From Poriferisodalis sp965198245 (GTDB lineage Bacteria; Actinomycetota; Acidimicrobiia; Acidimicrobiales; Poriferisodalaceae): a DNA stretch of 64,000 nucleotides. Positions 24,624 through 33,221 of the stretch are shown here, piece after piece. The first letter of the stretch is position 1, and every line of letters begins with the position of its first letter. The stretch is taken from positions 62,001-126,000 of the forward strand of contig NZ_OZ240249.1 in assembly GCF_965198245.1 (NCBI RefSeq), read 5' to 3'. Position numbers and translations under genes: made by a program. The notes under the pieces are model-generated. The model saw nothing but the letters and a program-made list of their open reading frames with translations. It ran no database searches and was not told where the DNA came from.

Positions 24624-25100
24624 CTACTTCTGGAAGCCCAGGCGAAGCAGCGTCGTGAAATCGCGCTCGATGTACGCCCAGAGCGATCCGACGATCCGAT
24701 CCAATTCGTCCTCGTCGACGCAATGCGTCGGCAGCTCACCCGTCAGGTACAGCGCATCTTCGGGGCCGATGCCGTACTGGGCGCCCACAAGCGCGTAATT
24801 GCGGCGCAGGACGAAGTCGGCCACCTGGTCTGGTCGCTGCGGAGGAGCTGGGAGCACGTAGGACTCGTAGGCCAACGTGCGTTGACGCAGCGTCAGCCAA
24901 ATGGCAATCACGTCGCGGGACTCCCCGGCCAGGCGCATGTACCAGCGGCGCGGCACTGCATCGTCCCGGGTCACGTCAATCAACATGGGGCGCTCGTCGG
25001 GAGTGCCTTCGGCCTGTGAGCGAGCCCACTGCGCCAGCCAGGCATCCATGCGAGCTTCGAGCTGATCAAGTTCGGCGTCGGTGGCCGGGCAACGGGTCAT
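24624..25100 (-). CDS. YbjN-domain protein
   Basis: A 158-residue protein with the YbjN/type III chaperone-like pattern: an N-terminal helix, beta strands (MLIDVTRDDAVPRRWYMRLAG), VLPAPPQRPDQVADFVLRRN, and a C-terminal helix ending in LRLGFQK. It begins 19 bases after mshA. The same mshA-YbjN neighbourhood is known in mycobacteria. The molecular role is unknown; a link to mycothiol metabolism is inferred only from position. Confidence 0.75.
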   Translation of the reverse strand: MTRCPATDAELDQLEARMDAWLAQWARSQAEGTPDERPMLIDVTRDDAVPRRWYMRLAGESRDVIAIWLTLRQRTLAYESYVLPAPPQRPDQVADFVLRRNYALVGAQYGIGPEDALYLTGELPTHCVDEDELDRIVGSLWAYIERDFTTLLRLGFQK

Positions 25101-25119
25101 GAGTTGGTGCCCGGATGAC

Positions 25120-26439
25120 TCACACGCAGGCAACGAGTTCGCGGCGCGCCGCGGTGTCAAGTGCTTCGAGAGCCGCAGTCGCGCTCGCGCGCCAGCTGAA
25201 GCGTTCCGCGCGGCGAGAGCCGGCATCGCCGAGGTGCAGCGCCAGCAGCGGATCGGTGAGGATATCGGTGACCCGGCGGGCGTACGCGTCGGCGTCACGG
25301 CCGGCGATGAGATACCCGGTCTGGCTCTCGACGACGTTGTCGCGCAGGCCGCCCACATCGGACGCGACCACGGGTGTCCCGCAGGCAGCGGCCTCGAGCG
25401 CAACCAGGCCGAACGATTCCGAGCGGCTCGGCACCAGGCACACATCGGCTGCTCGGTAGTAGGTCGACAGCAGGTGATGCGGGAGCGGCTCGACGAACCG
25501 CACATGGTCAGCGACCGACAGATCGTCAGCCATGGCCCTCAACCGAGCCAGCGTGGACTCGCCTTGCGGACCGCTGGGTCCTCCCACGATGACCAGCTGG
25601 GCCTGGGCTCCTTCGGAAGAAGCGACTCTTGTGGCTGCAAGGGTCTCAACGGCCAGTTCGGCGCCCTTGAGCGGCTGGAGACGGCCGACGAACAAGAGCA
25701 CCGGTCCGGGCGGAAGCCCGATCGCCGCCCGCGCCGCGTGGCGCTGACCGGGCGCGAACATGGCCCTGTTTACGCCGGGGGTCAGCACATGGACCCGTTC
25801 AAACGGAACGTCGTACAGCGACTGCAGCTGGCTGGCCTCGGCGTCTCCCGAGGTGAACACGGCGTCGGCACAGTCGATGATGCGCTGTTCCGCATCGCCG
25901 CGGTGGCGCGGTTCGGCATCACCGGTGCTCGTCTTGACGCGCCCCAATGTGTGAAAGGTGACCGCGAGGGGCACGTCGAGGCGATGCTTCAATTCGTGTC
26001 CCGCCATGCCACTCAGCCAGTAGTGCGCGTGGATGGCGTCGACCGGTCGACGAACGAGATGCTCGGCGATTTGGTCAACAAACGTTGCGACCACCGCTGG
26101 CAGGTCGTCCTTGTCGAGCGAGGGAGCGCCAGCATCGACATGGGTGACGCGCACACCGGGTTCCACATCCACCGCATCGGGCTGTGACGGATCGGTGCGC
26201 CGGGTGTAGATGTCACACTCGACGCCGAGATGCGCCAACGCCGCGGTGAGTTCACGCACGTAGACGTTCAAACCGCCGCCATCGCCGCTGCCGGGTTGGT
26301 GCAACGGCGAGGTGTGCATGCACAGCACCGCTACCGATGAGACGCGTCCAGGTTCGCGAGATGCCCGCCGATCCGGGGCATCGCTGCGGGGTAGCCGAGT
26401 CGCCGGATACCCGGAATCGTCCGATGCGGTGGGGGCCAC
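25120..26439 (-). CDS. mshA: D-inositol-3-phosphate glycosyltransferase (mycothiol synthesis)
   Basis: A 439-residue GT4 glycosyltransferase, first step of mycothiol synthesis. It has SPLHQPGSGDGGGLNVYVRE near the start, HAHYWLSG, TFHTLGRVK, FVGRLQPLKG and the nucleotide-sugar motif PSRSESFGLVALEAAACGTP. GTG 26439 is preferred: it follows a TAGCGT -10 box by 8 bases, and the family's conserved part starts about 38 residues in. A TTG at 26448 is the other option. Mycothiol is the actinobacterial low-molecular-weight thiol. Confidence 0.92.
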   Translation of the reverse strand: MAPTASDDSGYPATRLPRSDAPDRRASREPGRVSSVAVLCMHTSPLHQPGSGDGGGLNVYVRELTAALAHLGVECDIYTRRTDPSQPDAVDVEPGVRVTHVDAGAPSLDKDDLPAVVATFVDQIAEHLVRRPVDAIHAHYWLSGMAGHELKHRLDVPLAVTFHTLGRVKTSTGDAEPRHRGDAEQRIIDCADAVFTSGDAEASQLQSLYDVPFERVHVLTPGVNRAMFAPGQRHAARAAIGLPPGPVLLFVGRLQPLKGAELAVETLAATRVASSEGAQAQLVIVGGPSGPQGESTLARLRAMADDLSVADHVRFVEPLPHHLLSTYYRAADVCLVPSRSESFGLVALEAAACGTPVVASDVGGLRDNVVESQTGYLIAGRDADAYARRVTDILTDPLLALHLGDAGSRRAERFSWRASATAALEALDTAARRELVACV

Positions 26440-26526
26440 AGCTGACAACGCTACGCAGATCGCCCGTCCAGCACGAACGGGTCGGCAGTGTCAGCGGTCT
26501 CGCCCGGTTCGCGCCGATTCGAATGC

Positions 26527-27540
26527 TCAGATGGCAAGCAGACCCAGCCCCCACATCCAAACCAGCGCGGTCACGCTCAGCGAATCGATCCTGCGCACTG
26601 CCCACTCCCCACTCAGTCGCAGCCACGCCCGTTCACGCGCTCGGGGGCGCTGGCCTGCTCGGGAATCGGCCGGTGCTTGGTTCGCGGAGTTCGGCGAATC
26701 CGCCAGCCGGCGCCGCGGCCGCGCCGCGAAGGCCGTCATGGGCCGGGCTACGGCGGGTCCGATCGCCAGTGTCAGCGCGGCAAGCACACCGAACTCGATG
26801 ACGTCAGAGGGTGCGAACGGCGGCACGCTCAGACCGGTCAGCGCAAAGATGGTGATCACGGCTGCGACCAGTCCCACAAACGGGCCCCGCACTCCCGGTG
26901 GCCGCCCCGCCGCTGTGAGGTGAGCGCCCGCGTCGTAGGCAGCTGCAGCAGTTACCAGCACCAGGGTCGCACCGAGCGAGTACCGAGCAATCGCTGCCGA
27001 GCACGCGGCGGCGACCCCGACGTGCATCCAGGTGCGAATCAACAGCCCTGCACGAGCCAGAACAGCCGGTGGCAGTGCATGTTCTCTGGCGGTCGCGCCG
27101 GCGCTGCCGCGGCTGGCTCGCAACGCCCCGACCACGATGAAGCTGGCAATGACCGCCGCTCCGAGCACCGCGCCCGCGAGCCGCGTGTCGAGGACGCCCG
27201 CGAATCCAACTGCACCAGCGAGCGCGGCAGCCGGCAATCGATGGTTCACCTCGAGCGTGGCCGGCGCGGCAGGTGTGTCATCGCCGTGCGGCTGGGACAT
27301 TGCGTCGGCGCGGCCGCGAACGCTCGCTGCTTGCCAGCCACCAAGCACGGCAATCGCCGTCATGAACAGCCCAAACGTCAACGCCCCTGCCCAGATGGCT
27401 GCCACTTGCGCGGCGTACCACAGGATTCCCGCACCGATACTGGCGTCACGTAAGGCCGCTGCGGGACCGATCCACAGCACGGCTGCCGGGATGTGCGCCG
27501 GTGCTCGGGGAGGCGTCGCCACCGTGCCGCCGCCGCTCAA
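26527..27540 (-). CDS. multi-pass membrane protein, weakly CdsA-like
   Basis: A 337-residue protein with about eight hydrophobic helices. The segment AAAAYDAGAHLTAAGRPPG followed by GPFVGLVAAVITIF resembles the Asp/Gly-containing C-terminal block of CDP-diglyceride synthases, but other landmarks are not clear. Its TTG start overlaps the stop of the MoaD-like gene (TTGA); GTG 27522 is another possible start. A phospholipid-type cytidylyltransferase is possible, not shown. Confidence 0.55.
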   Translation of the reverse strand: MSGGGTVATPPRAPAHIPAAVLWIGPAAALRDASIGAGILWYAAQVAAIWAGALTFGLFMTAIAVLGGWQAASVRGRADAMSQPHGDDTPAAPATLEVNHRLPAAALAGAVGFAGVLDTRLAGAVLGAAVIASFIVVGALRASRGSAGATAREHALPPAVLARAGLLIRTWMHVGVAAACSAAIARYSLGATLVLVTAAAAYDAGAHLTAAGRPPGVRGPFVGLVAAVITIFALTGLSVPPFAPSDVIEFGVLAALTLAIGPAVARPMTAFAARPRRRLADSPNSANQAPADSRAGQRPRARERAWLRLSGEWAVRRIDSLSVTALVWMWGLGLLAI

Positions 27541-27779
27541 CCGCCCGACACCGGCGGCAGAACGGCGATCTCGTCGCCGGCGCTGAGACGCGACTCGGGA
27601 TCTGCAGGTTCGCCGTTCAGCCAGACGCGGCTGGCGGCCAATACGGCGCTGAAACCTTCGCCGAAGTTCGCCTTGGCCCAGTCGAGCGCGTCGGCGACCG
27701 ATGACGCCTCGGTCTGGGTGCTGCCGACGCCGGCCGCCTCGCGTGCCCCCGCAAAAAAGCGGATCGTCACCGTCGGCAT
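27537..27779 (-). CDS. MoaD/ThiS-family sulfur carrier
   Basis: An 80-residue ubiquitin-fold protein beginning MPTVTIRFFAGAREAAGV and ending ...VLPPVSGG. The terminal Gly-Gly is the residue pair that becomes thiocarboxylated. RFFAGAREAAG matches MoaD (molybdopterin synthase small subunit) better than ThiS, but no other molybdopterin genes are nearby. It is divergent from the phosphatase gene across 51 bases. Confidence 0.85.
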   Translation of the reverse strand: MPTVTIRFFAGAREAAGVGSTQTEASSVADALDWAKANFGEGFSAVLAASRVWLNGEPADPESRLSAGDEIAVLPPVSGG

Positions 27780-27830
27780 CGCCGCGATGCTACCGATCGT
27801 CTCTCTGACGGCCCGCTACGGTCAGGCGCC

Positions 27831-28535
27831 GTGACACAGCATTCAGAGTTGCTGGCGGTGCGCCATGGCCAGTCCGAGTGGAATCTGCGCGGCCGCTGGC
27901 AGGGGCAGGCCGACCCACCTCTGACAGGTCTCGGAGAACGGCAAGCGGAGATTGCCGCCGACGCCCTGGCAACAGCGCTCGCAGCTGCGGACGACAGTTG
28001 GCGCACCCCCGTGATGGGTGGTCGCGACCTGCACACCGGTCGAGGGGCCTTCGATCTGCCGACATTCGACCTCATCGTGTCCAGCGACCTGCAGCGGGCA
28101 CGCCGGACCGCCGAGATCATCGCGAAGCAGCTCGGCGTCAGCGACGTCGTGGCAAACGAATCATTGCGTGAGCGCAGCGCGGGTCCCTGGGAGGGCCTCA
28201 CCCGGGCCGAGATCGACGAGGGCTGGCCGGGCGACGTCGCTGCCCGGCGGTGGCCGCCCGGTTTCGAGTCAGAAGACAGCATTGCCCGACGTCTGCTGCC
28301 GACGCTGCAGCGACACCTGTCGGTCTGCGGCCGGGTGCTGCTCGTCGGACACGCCGGCGTGCTCAAGACCATCGATGCCCGCGTCGGTCTCGGCGACGAG
28401 CGGGTGCCGAACCTGGCAGGACGATGGTTCTGGCTTGACGGAGCCGCTGCAGATGCGAAGTGGTCGTGGGATCAGCTCGAGCCCCGCAACAGAGTCGAGC
28501 TGGTGTCCTCCGACGTCGACCTCATGATCGAGTAG
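27831..28535 (+). CDS. histidine phosphatase family protein
   Basis: A 234-residue phosphoglycerate-mutase-like enzyme with the catalytic RHGQSEWN at residues 11-18, the second arginine in SSDLQRARRTAEII, the Glu in NESLRERSAGPWEGLT and the second histidine in LLVGHAGVLKTI. The substrate is unknown. GTG 27831 follows a TACGGT box by eight bases, suggesting a leaderless message. Confidence 0.88.
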   Translation: MTQHSELLAVRHGQSEWNLRGRWQGQADPPLTGLGERQAEIAADALATALAAADDSWRTPVMGGRDLHTGRGAFDLPTFDLIVSSDLQRARRTAEIIAKQLGVSDVVANESLRERSAGPWEGLTRAEIDEGWPGDVAARRWPPGFESEDSIARRLLPTLQRHLSVCGRVLLVGHAGVLKTIDARVGLGDERVPNLAGRWFWLDGAAADAKWSWDQLEPRNRVELVSSDVDLMIE

Positions 28536-28574
28536 CTGCGCCCATTTGCTTCGGCCCGCGCTCGCGATCTGTCG

Positions 28575-28820
28575 TCAGCGCTCAACAAGCCAGGCCGTTG
28601 CAGCTGCGGGGTCGACATCGGCGTCCGCCAGCAGGCCCAAGGTCCGTTCAGCTCGTGCCAGGTCGTCCTCCATGGCGTCGAGCTCAGCGTCGTTCAGCAG
28701 CTCCGACCCCGTCGGCGAAGTTTGCGCAGAGACCAGTGGAGACGACTCTTCGGGCACCGACGTCAGGCTAGAGCGAGAATCCTCGCCAGTAGCCTCGACA
28801 CGAGTGCCGGAGCGCCGCAT
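28575..28820 (-). CDS. small acidic protein of unknown function
   Basis: An 81-residue frame with an acidic helix (ELLNDAELDAMEDDLARAERTLGLLADADVDP) preceded by a Ser-rich stretch. The helix looks like the start of DksA/TraR-like coiled coils, but no zinc-finger cysteines follow. It lies between the phosphatase and tRNA-Lys on the opposite strand. Plausible by composition; no family recognised. Confidence 0.5.
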   Translation of the reverse strand: MRRSGTRVEATGEDSRSSLTSVPEESSPLVSAQTSPTGSELLNDAELDAMEDDLARAERTLGLLADADVDPAAATAWLVER

Positions 28821-28837
28821 CGGTGCCTGCGGACGTC

Positions 28838-28910
28838 GGGCCGCTAGCTCATCGGGTAGAGCAGGGGACTTTTAATCCCAAGGTGCCGGGTTCGAGCCCC
28901 GGGCGGCCTA
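28838..28910 (+). tRNA. tRNA-Lys (anticodon TTT)
   Basis: A 73-base cloverleaf. The acceptor GGGCCGC pairs with GCGGCCT (one G-U), the anticodon loop is CTTTTAA, and the T arm is CCGGG-TTCGAGC-CCCGG. CCA is not encoded. Confidence 0.95.
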
Positions 28911-28944
28911 CCGCAACGACCACGGCAGTAGCTGGAGCCTCACC

Positions 28945-28950
28945 TACAGT
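28945..28950 (+). promoter_or_regulatory. -10 box of leaderless dut
   Basis: TACAGT lies exactly seven bases before GTG 28958; no Shine-Dalgarno site is present. Confidence 0.5.
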
Positions 28951-28957
28951 GCTCGCC

Positions 28958-29395
28958 GTGGTGGCTGTGCCGATACGACGCCTCGACCCGGACCTTCCGT
29001 TGCCGGCCTATGCGAAGCCGGGTGACGCGGGATGCGACCTGCTTGCCGCTGAGACGGTCACGCTCGCCCCGGGCGGGGGCCGGGCCATGGTCCCGACGGG
29101 CATTGCCGTGGCGATCCCGCCCGGTTATGCGGGTTTCGTGCAGCCCCGAAGCGGGCTGGCGTTGCGGCACGGGGTCACATGCGTGAACTCGCCCGGCCTG
29201 ATCGACAGCGGCTACCGCGATGAGCTGCGCGTGTTGCTGCTGAATACCGATCCCACCGAGCCGTACGAGATCCAGCGCGGCGATCGGATCGCGCAGCTAG
29301 TCATCCAGCGCATCGAGAGGGCCGAATGGGACGAGGTGGACGCACTCGACGAGACCGAGCGGGGTCTCGGAGGCTTCGGACACTCGGGACGCTGA
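28958..29395 (+). CDS. dut: dUTP diphosphatase
   Basis: A 145-residue trimer-type dUTPase with its five motifs in order: AGCDLLAAE, QPRSGLAL, NSPGLIDSGYRDEL, GDRIAQLVI and RGLGGFGHSG. It hydrolyses dUTP to dUMP, keeping uracil out of DNA and feeding dTMP synthesis. GTG 28958 is chosen because it starts the conserved domain and follows the -10 box by seven bases; the longer upstream frame crosses tRNA-Lys. Confidence 0.95.
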   Translation: MVAVPIRRLDPDLPLPAYAKPGDAGCDLLAAETVTLAPGGGRAMVPTGIAVAIPPGYAGFVQPRSGLALRHGVTCVNSPGLIDSGYRDELRVLLLNTDPTEPYEIQRGDRIAQLVIQRIERAEWDEVDALDETERGLGGFGHSGR

Positions 29396-29415
29396 AGCTA
29401 CCCGCGGTCCCTGCC

Positions 29416-29449
29416 GTCATGACCGTCACACCCCCTCAGTAGTCATGAC
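29416..29449. promoter_or_regulatory. two copies of palindrome GTCATGAC
   Basis: The 8-base palindrome GTCATGAC occurs at 29416-29423 and 29442-29449, 26 bases apart, just before the small gene at 29453. It could be a paired operator; chance is not excluded. Confidence 0.35.
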
Positions 29450-29452
29450 GCC

Positions 29453-29746
29453 ATGACGACGAAGCCACCGACGCAGCCGCCGCTCACGCTGTTCGATGTC
29501 TCGCAGTTCGAGTTCGAGGTCGATCCCGACACGAAGACACCGACTCGTCACGCGGCACGGGGGCCGCACGCCCGTGTGTTCGCCTCCGCGATTGCCACCA
29601 GGAGTATCGCTGTCGATGCCGATGCGGCGAAGGCCCGGCGGCGGCGCGCTCGGGCACGGCTTGCGAAGCGTCGCTACCTCGCAGACAGCGAGAGCTACGA
29701 GCGCATCGAGCAGGCCCGCCGGGGGCTGCACCTCGTGGCCGATTGA
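29453..29746 (+). CDS. small basic protein of unknown function
   Basis: A 97-residue frame with a Pro/Thr-rich start, a middle (FEFEVDPDTKTPTRH) and a strongly basic helix (AKARRRRARARLAKRRYL). No family is recognised. An overlapping minus-strand frame is less protein-like. The basic helix suggests nucleic-acid binding, but this is a guess. Confidence 0.5.
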   Translation: MTTKPPTQPPLTLFDVSQFEFEVDPDTKTPTRHAARGPHARVFASAIATRSIAVDADAAKARRRRARARLAKRRYLADSESYERIEQARRGLHLVAD

Positions 29747-29827
29747 GCCAAGCCGATTGAGCCAGCATCGTTTGCCGAGCGCGCTGGGCCGGGTGCTTGG
29801 AAGGTCGATGCGCGGCCGACGTGACCG

Positions 29828-30892
29828 TCAGGCGCCTGGCGGCGATTCGTTCTCAAACAACGCAAGCGCCAAGCTGAGCTGCTCGTCCGTGCCCAGCACG
29901 ACAAGCTCGTCGTTCACCGCGAGCTGATGGCCACCTTGGGGGTTGGTGAGCCAGCGGCCGCCACGATGGAGTGCCAGCATGCCGCAGCCCGTGCGCTGGC
30001 TCAGCTGGAGTTCTGACAGGGGCCGGCCCACGAAGCGGCTGCCCTCGGGAATTCGGTGCTCGAGCAGACGTACGTCCTGGTCGGTCCGGCGGAGGACTTC
30101 TTCGAAGTAACCGGCCACGCCAGGTCGCAAGGCGATCGCGGCCATGCGCGAACCGCCAATCTGGTGCGGGTTGATCACGCGGTTCGCTCCTGCCTGGTGC
30201 AGCTTCGGCACCGCACCCGCCGAGTTCGCCCGGGCCACGATGAACAGCCCCGGGCACAGCGACCGGGCACTCAGAGCAACGTAGAGATTGTCGACGTCGG
30301 AATCGAGCGCCAGCACCATCGACTTAGCGCGCTCGATGCCCGCGTCACGCAGGATGCGATCGTTCGTGGCATCGCCGAGTACGAGAAAGCGACCCTCATC
30401 GCTGATGTCGGGATCCCGGTCGATGACCACGACTTCTGTGCCGCCGTCGTCCATAGCCGCAGCAATTGCCCGGCCTACTTGGCCATAGCCGCAGATGACC
30501 GAATGACTGGAGAGATTGTCGATGGAGCGCTGCATGCGCCGCCTCCTGAACTGGTCGTCGAGCCGTCCCTCGAACAGCATCTCGATGACGACACCAATCG
30601 TGTACAGCGAGGTGCCGGTGCCGAGCAGGATGAGGCCGATCGTGAACAGCTGGTACCGGCCGCCCACGTTTTCGGGGTCGCCGTAGCCGACCGTCGAGAT
30701 CGTGATGACCGTCTGGTAGAGCGCGTCCAGCACGTCGAGCCCCAGCAACACATAGCCCGTCGTGCCGGCCACCAAGATGATGAAGAGGACAGCGAGGCCT
30801 GCAAGGAGCCGCTCGCTGGGCTCAAGACCGGACGACGTGAGCCGTCGCCCCGGGCTCCGGCGCGACAGTCTCGTGCGAGACAGGCCCTTCAT
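29828..30892 (-). CDS. potassium channel with RCK/TrkA domains
   Basis: A 354-residue protein. It has two membrane helices around the pore loop with selectivity filter TVGYGD (67-72), then an RCK-N Rossmann domain (ICGYGQVGRAIAAAM, VVVIDRDPD, LGDATND) and a C-terminal TrkA-C domain. It conducts K+, gated by a ligand at the RCK ring. It starts at ATG 30892; an in-frame GTG lies nine bases further upstream. Divergent from orn across 51 bases. Confidence 0.9.
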   Translation of the reverse strand: MKGLSRTRLSRRSPGRRLTSSGLEPSERLLAGLAVLFIILVAGTTGYVLLGLDVLDALYQTVITISTVGYGDPENVGGRYQLFTIGLILLGTGTSLYTIGVVIEMLFEGRLDDQFRRRRMQRSIDNLSSHSVICGYGQVGRAIAAAMDDGGTEVVVIDRDPDISDEGRFLVLGDATNDRILRDAGIERAKSMVLALDSDVDNLYVALSARSLCPGLFIVARANSAGAVPKLHQAGANRVINPHQIGGSRMAAIALRPGVAGYFEEVLRRTDQDVRLLEHRIPEGSRFVGRPLSELQLSQRTGCGMLALHRGGRWLTNPQGGHQLAVNDELVVLGTDEQLSLALALFENESPPGA

Positions 30893-30931
30893 CACCTGCA
30901 CGCTAGAACGGCCAGCACCCTCCGTCGTGCC

Positions 30932-30937
30932 TACGAT
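30932..30937 (+). promoter_or_regulatory. -10 box of leaderless orn
   Basis: TACGAT is followed by six bases and GTG 30944. Confidence 0.5.
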
Positions 30938-30943
30938 GCAGCC

Positions 30944-31546
30944 GTGCTGGTCTGGCTAGACCTCGAGATGACCGGGCTGGATCATCGCCGCCATCGCATC
31001 GTGGAGATCGCGACGGTCATCACCGATGACTCGCTCACCGTCGTTGCCGCGGGCCCGTCGCTGGTGATCGGAGCGCCGCAGGCAGATGTGGACGCGATGG
31101 ACCCTGAGGTGCACAAGATGCACACGGCCACCGGGCTGCTCGATGAGATCGGGGCTTCGCAGCTCACCGTGGCCGAAGCGCAAGAACGCACACTCGCGTT
31201 CGTGACCGAGCACGTTCCCGAGCCCCGCACAGCGCCGCTGTGCGGCAACTCGATCGGGACCGACCGCCGCTTCTTGGACCAGTACATGCCGACGCTGGAA
31301 GAGCACCTGCACTATCGGGTCATCGACGTGTCGTCGGTCAAGGAGCTCGCCAAGCGCTGGCGGCCTGAGGTCGCCGAGGCGTGGGCCGATCTGAGCAGGT
31401 CCCGTGCCGGCACCACCAAGCATCGGGCCCTCGACGATGTGCTTGAGAGCATTGACGAGCTTCGCTTCTACCGCGAGCAGTGGCTGATGTCGGACGTGAC
31501 CGAGCCTGCCGCCGGATCAGTTGCCGGACCTGACACCGGGCCCTGA
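30944..31546 (+). CDS. orn: oligoribonuclease
   Basis: A 200-residue DEDDh exonuclease. It has WLDLEMTGLD (first Asp-Glu), NSIGTDRRFLDQYMP (second Asp) and HRALDDVLESI (His and last Asp). It degrades 2-5-nt RNA and pGpG, the last step of mRNA and c-di-GMP breakdown. GTG 30944 starts the conserved domain directly. The C-terminal ~20 residues after WLMSDV are non-conserved. Confidence 0.95.
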   Translation: MLVWLDLEMTGLDHRRHRIVEIATVITDDSLTVVAAGPSLVIGAPQADVDAMDPEVHKMHTATGLLDEIGASQLTVAEAQERTLAFVTEHVPEPRTAPLCGNSIGTDRRFLDQYMPTLEEHLHYRVIDVSSVKELAKRWRPEVAEAWADLSRSRAGTTKHRALDDVLESIDELRFYREQWLMSDVTEPAAGSVAGPDTGP

Positions 31547-31599
31547 CCCAGAATCGAACGCTCGTTAGAAGGTTCGAGGGGTTCGCTAGCCTGCAGCCC

Positions 31600-32688
31600 G
31601 TGTCGCGCCCCACCCGCGAGGAGCAGCTGCCGCCCGACGGCAAAATCACTGAGGTCGCACCGGACGTACGCCGGCTGCAGCTGCCCATGACGATGCCGGG
31701 CCTCGGGCACGTCAACTGCTACATCCTCGACGACGACCGCGGTGCCGCCCTCGTCGATCCGGGTCTGCCCGGTCCGGCGAACTGGAAGGCACTGATGGCA
31801 GGGCTGGCCCAAGCCGAAGTTCCGCCCGAGAGAGTCCACTCGATCATCGTCACCCACAGCCACCCGGACCACTTCGGAGCAGCGGGGCGTTTCGCTCGCG
31901 AGTTCGGCGCGGACCTGGTGACCCATCGACGGTTCCGGCTGTGGTGGGACACGGCCGATGAGGACGAAGAAGCGCTCGAAGCGGTGTCGTCCGACGGCGA
32001 GAACAACGAACTTGTCGCCGACCCGGTGTACAGCGGTCGCGATACCGGTCCGGGCGGACCCACGCCTTGGGGCGGTCAGCACTACAAGATGCCGCTGGGC
32101 GCCAAGGTCGGGTACTTCGCGATGCGCAACGGCTGGGGCGGTCGCTGGTTCGCCACGCCGCATCCCACCCATCGCGTGGAGGACGCCGACCGCATCAAGC
32201 TGGCGCGGCGCGAATTCGTAACGATCCACACGCCCGGGCACACCATCGACCATCTGTGCCTGTTCGATCCTGAGGGTGGGCTGATGATCTGCGGCGACCA
32301 TGTGCTGCCGACGATCACACCACACATCTCAGGCATCACGACGGCGCGTGATCCGCTGAAGGATTTCTTCTCCAGCCTCGATCGAGTCGCCACCTTCGAC
32401 GGCGTCACGATCGGCTTGCCGGCTCACGGCCAGCCCTTCACTGATCTCGCGGGTCGCGTTGACGACATCAAGCGCCACCACAACGAGCGCCTGGACCTGC
32501 TTCGCTCCTCATCTGACCGGCTCGGACGTGCGCCCGTGCAGGACTTCATGAAGCAGCTGTTCAAGGAGCGCTCGTGGGGTCCTATGGCCGAGTCAGAGAC
32601 GTTCGCCCACCTCGAGCACCTCCGCTACATCGGCGAAGTCAACGTTTCCCGCCGGCCCGACGACGTCCTCGAATACGAGTTCAGCTGA
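31600..32688 (+). CDS. metallo-beta-lactamase-fold hydrolase
   Basis: A 362-residue protein with metal site THSHPDHFG (about 86-94), later histidines in IHTPGHTIDHL, the bridging Asp in MICGDHVLP, and LPAHGQPF. The C-terminal helical part (KRHHNERLDLL) is typical of the glyoxalase II-like and lactamase-2 group. Substrate unknown. GTG 31600 has no ribosome site; a TAGCCT box lies six bases before it. Confidence 0.85.
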   Translation: MSRPTREEQLPPDGKITEVAPDVRRLQLPMTMPGLGHVNCYILDDDRGAALVDPGLPGPANWKALMAGLAQAEVPPERVHSIIVTHSHPDHFGAAGRFAREFGADLVTHRRFRLWWDTADEDEEALEAVSSDGENNELVADPVYSGRDTGPGGPTPWGGQHYKMPLGAKVGYFAMRNGWGGRWFATPHPTHRVEDADRIKLARREFVTIHTPGHTIDHLCLFDPEGGLMICGDHVLPTITPHISGITTARDPLKDFFSSLDRVATFDGVTIGLPAHGQPFTDLAGRVDDIKRHHNERLDLLRSSSDRLGRAPVQDFMKQLFKERSWGPMAESETFAHLEHLRYIGEVNVSRRPDDVLEYEFS

Positions 32689-32690
32689 GC

Positions 32691-32724
32691 GCCCGCGCAC
32701 GGCGAAGCCCCGCTCCGCGCGGGC
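32691..32724 (+). terminator. possible terminator hairpin behind the MBL-fold gene
   Basis: GCCCGCGC and GCGCGGGC form an 8-bp stem with an 18-base loop three bases after the stop; the following run is only weakly T-rich (AGTCTT). Confidence 0.35.
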
Positions 32725-32742
32725 AGTCTTGCGCCACGGGCC

Positions 32743-32757
32743 AAAAATAACTTGACA
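32743..32757 (+). promoter_or_regulatory. WhiB7-type promoter: AT-rich box directly upstream of TTGACA
   Basis: AAAAATAA stands one base before a consensus -35 TTGACA. In known whiB7 promoters an AT-rich segment in this position is contacted by the WhiB7 AT-hook. No good -10 follows at 16-18 bases, which fits an activator-dependent promoter. It is one of the few AT-rich tracts nearby. Confidence 0.55.
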
Positions 32758-32857
32758 CGACCCGCAGCGAAGTGGTGCTCTTGGCGGCGCTGCGGCGTAT
32801 CGTCGGGTGACCGCAGCTGATCACCTGCCCCGACCTTTGGCTCGATTGGATCTCCGG

Positions 32858-33103
32858 ATGTCCGACTTCGGCACCTACAGCACGGCGCGTGCCTGCAACG
32901 GCTGCGTACGGGTGCCTGCACTCGGCGCGCGCTGCGGCCAGCAGCCCGTCATGTGGTGCCGCGAGCGCGGCATGGCCATCTGCGGCCGCACTGCGACGGG
33001 CCCCATGCCGACGGTGTTCCGGCACGCCGTGCGCGTTTTCGGTACCCACCCGACGCCACCCATCAAGCGCCACCGCCTGCGGCCTTCGGAGTGTCTGATG
33101 TAG
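32858..33103 (+). CDS. upstream open reading frame in the whiB7 leader
   Basis: An 81-codon frame (ATG 32858; GTG 32807 in frame) that is Cys- and Arg-rich (ACNGC, WCRERGMAIC, IKRHRLRP) and ends at TAG 33101-33103, 24 bases before the attenuator hairpin. Known whiB7/wblC leaders carry a uORF whose translation controls termination. Position suggests the same here; the peptide may have no function of its own. Confidence 0.4.
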   Translation: MSDFGTYSTARACNGCVRVPALGARCGQQPVMWCRERGMAICGRTATGPMPTVFRHAVRVFGTHPTPPIKRHRLRPSECLM

Positions 33104-33127
33104 TCCACTGAGACACCAGAACTCTCC

Positions 33128-33159
33128 GAACGGCCGCCGGGACAACCCGGCGGCCGTTC
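33128..33159 (+). terminator. whiB7: attenuator hairpin in the whiB7 leader
   Basis: GAACGGCCGCCGGG and CCCGGCGGCCGTTC make a perfect 14-bp stem with loop ACAA, followed by TGCGTTCT. It lies 62 bases before the whiB7 start, so transcription must pass it. A smaller hairpin (GTGTCT ... AGACAC, around 33091-33114) overlaps the uORF end and may compete. Confidence 0.75.
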
Positions 33160-33221
33160 TGCGTTCTCGGCGCAAGCGCGAAGACCACCACACCAAGCCG
33201 GCATCACAGAGGAGCACACAC

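Noticed and set aside
30056..30943. Long upstream extension of oligoribonuclease
   Set aside because: It is antisense to the potassium channel; the conserved Orn start and a -10 box support GTG 30944.
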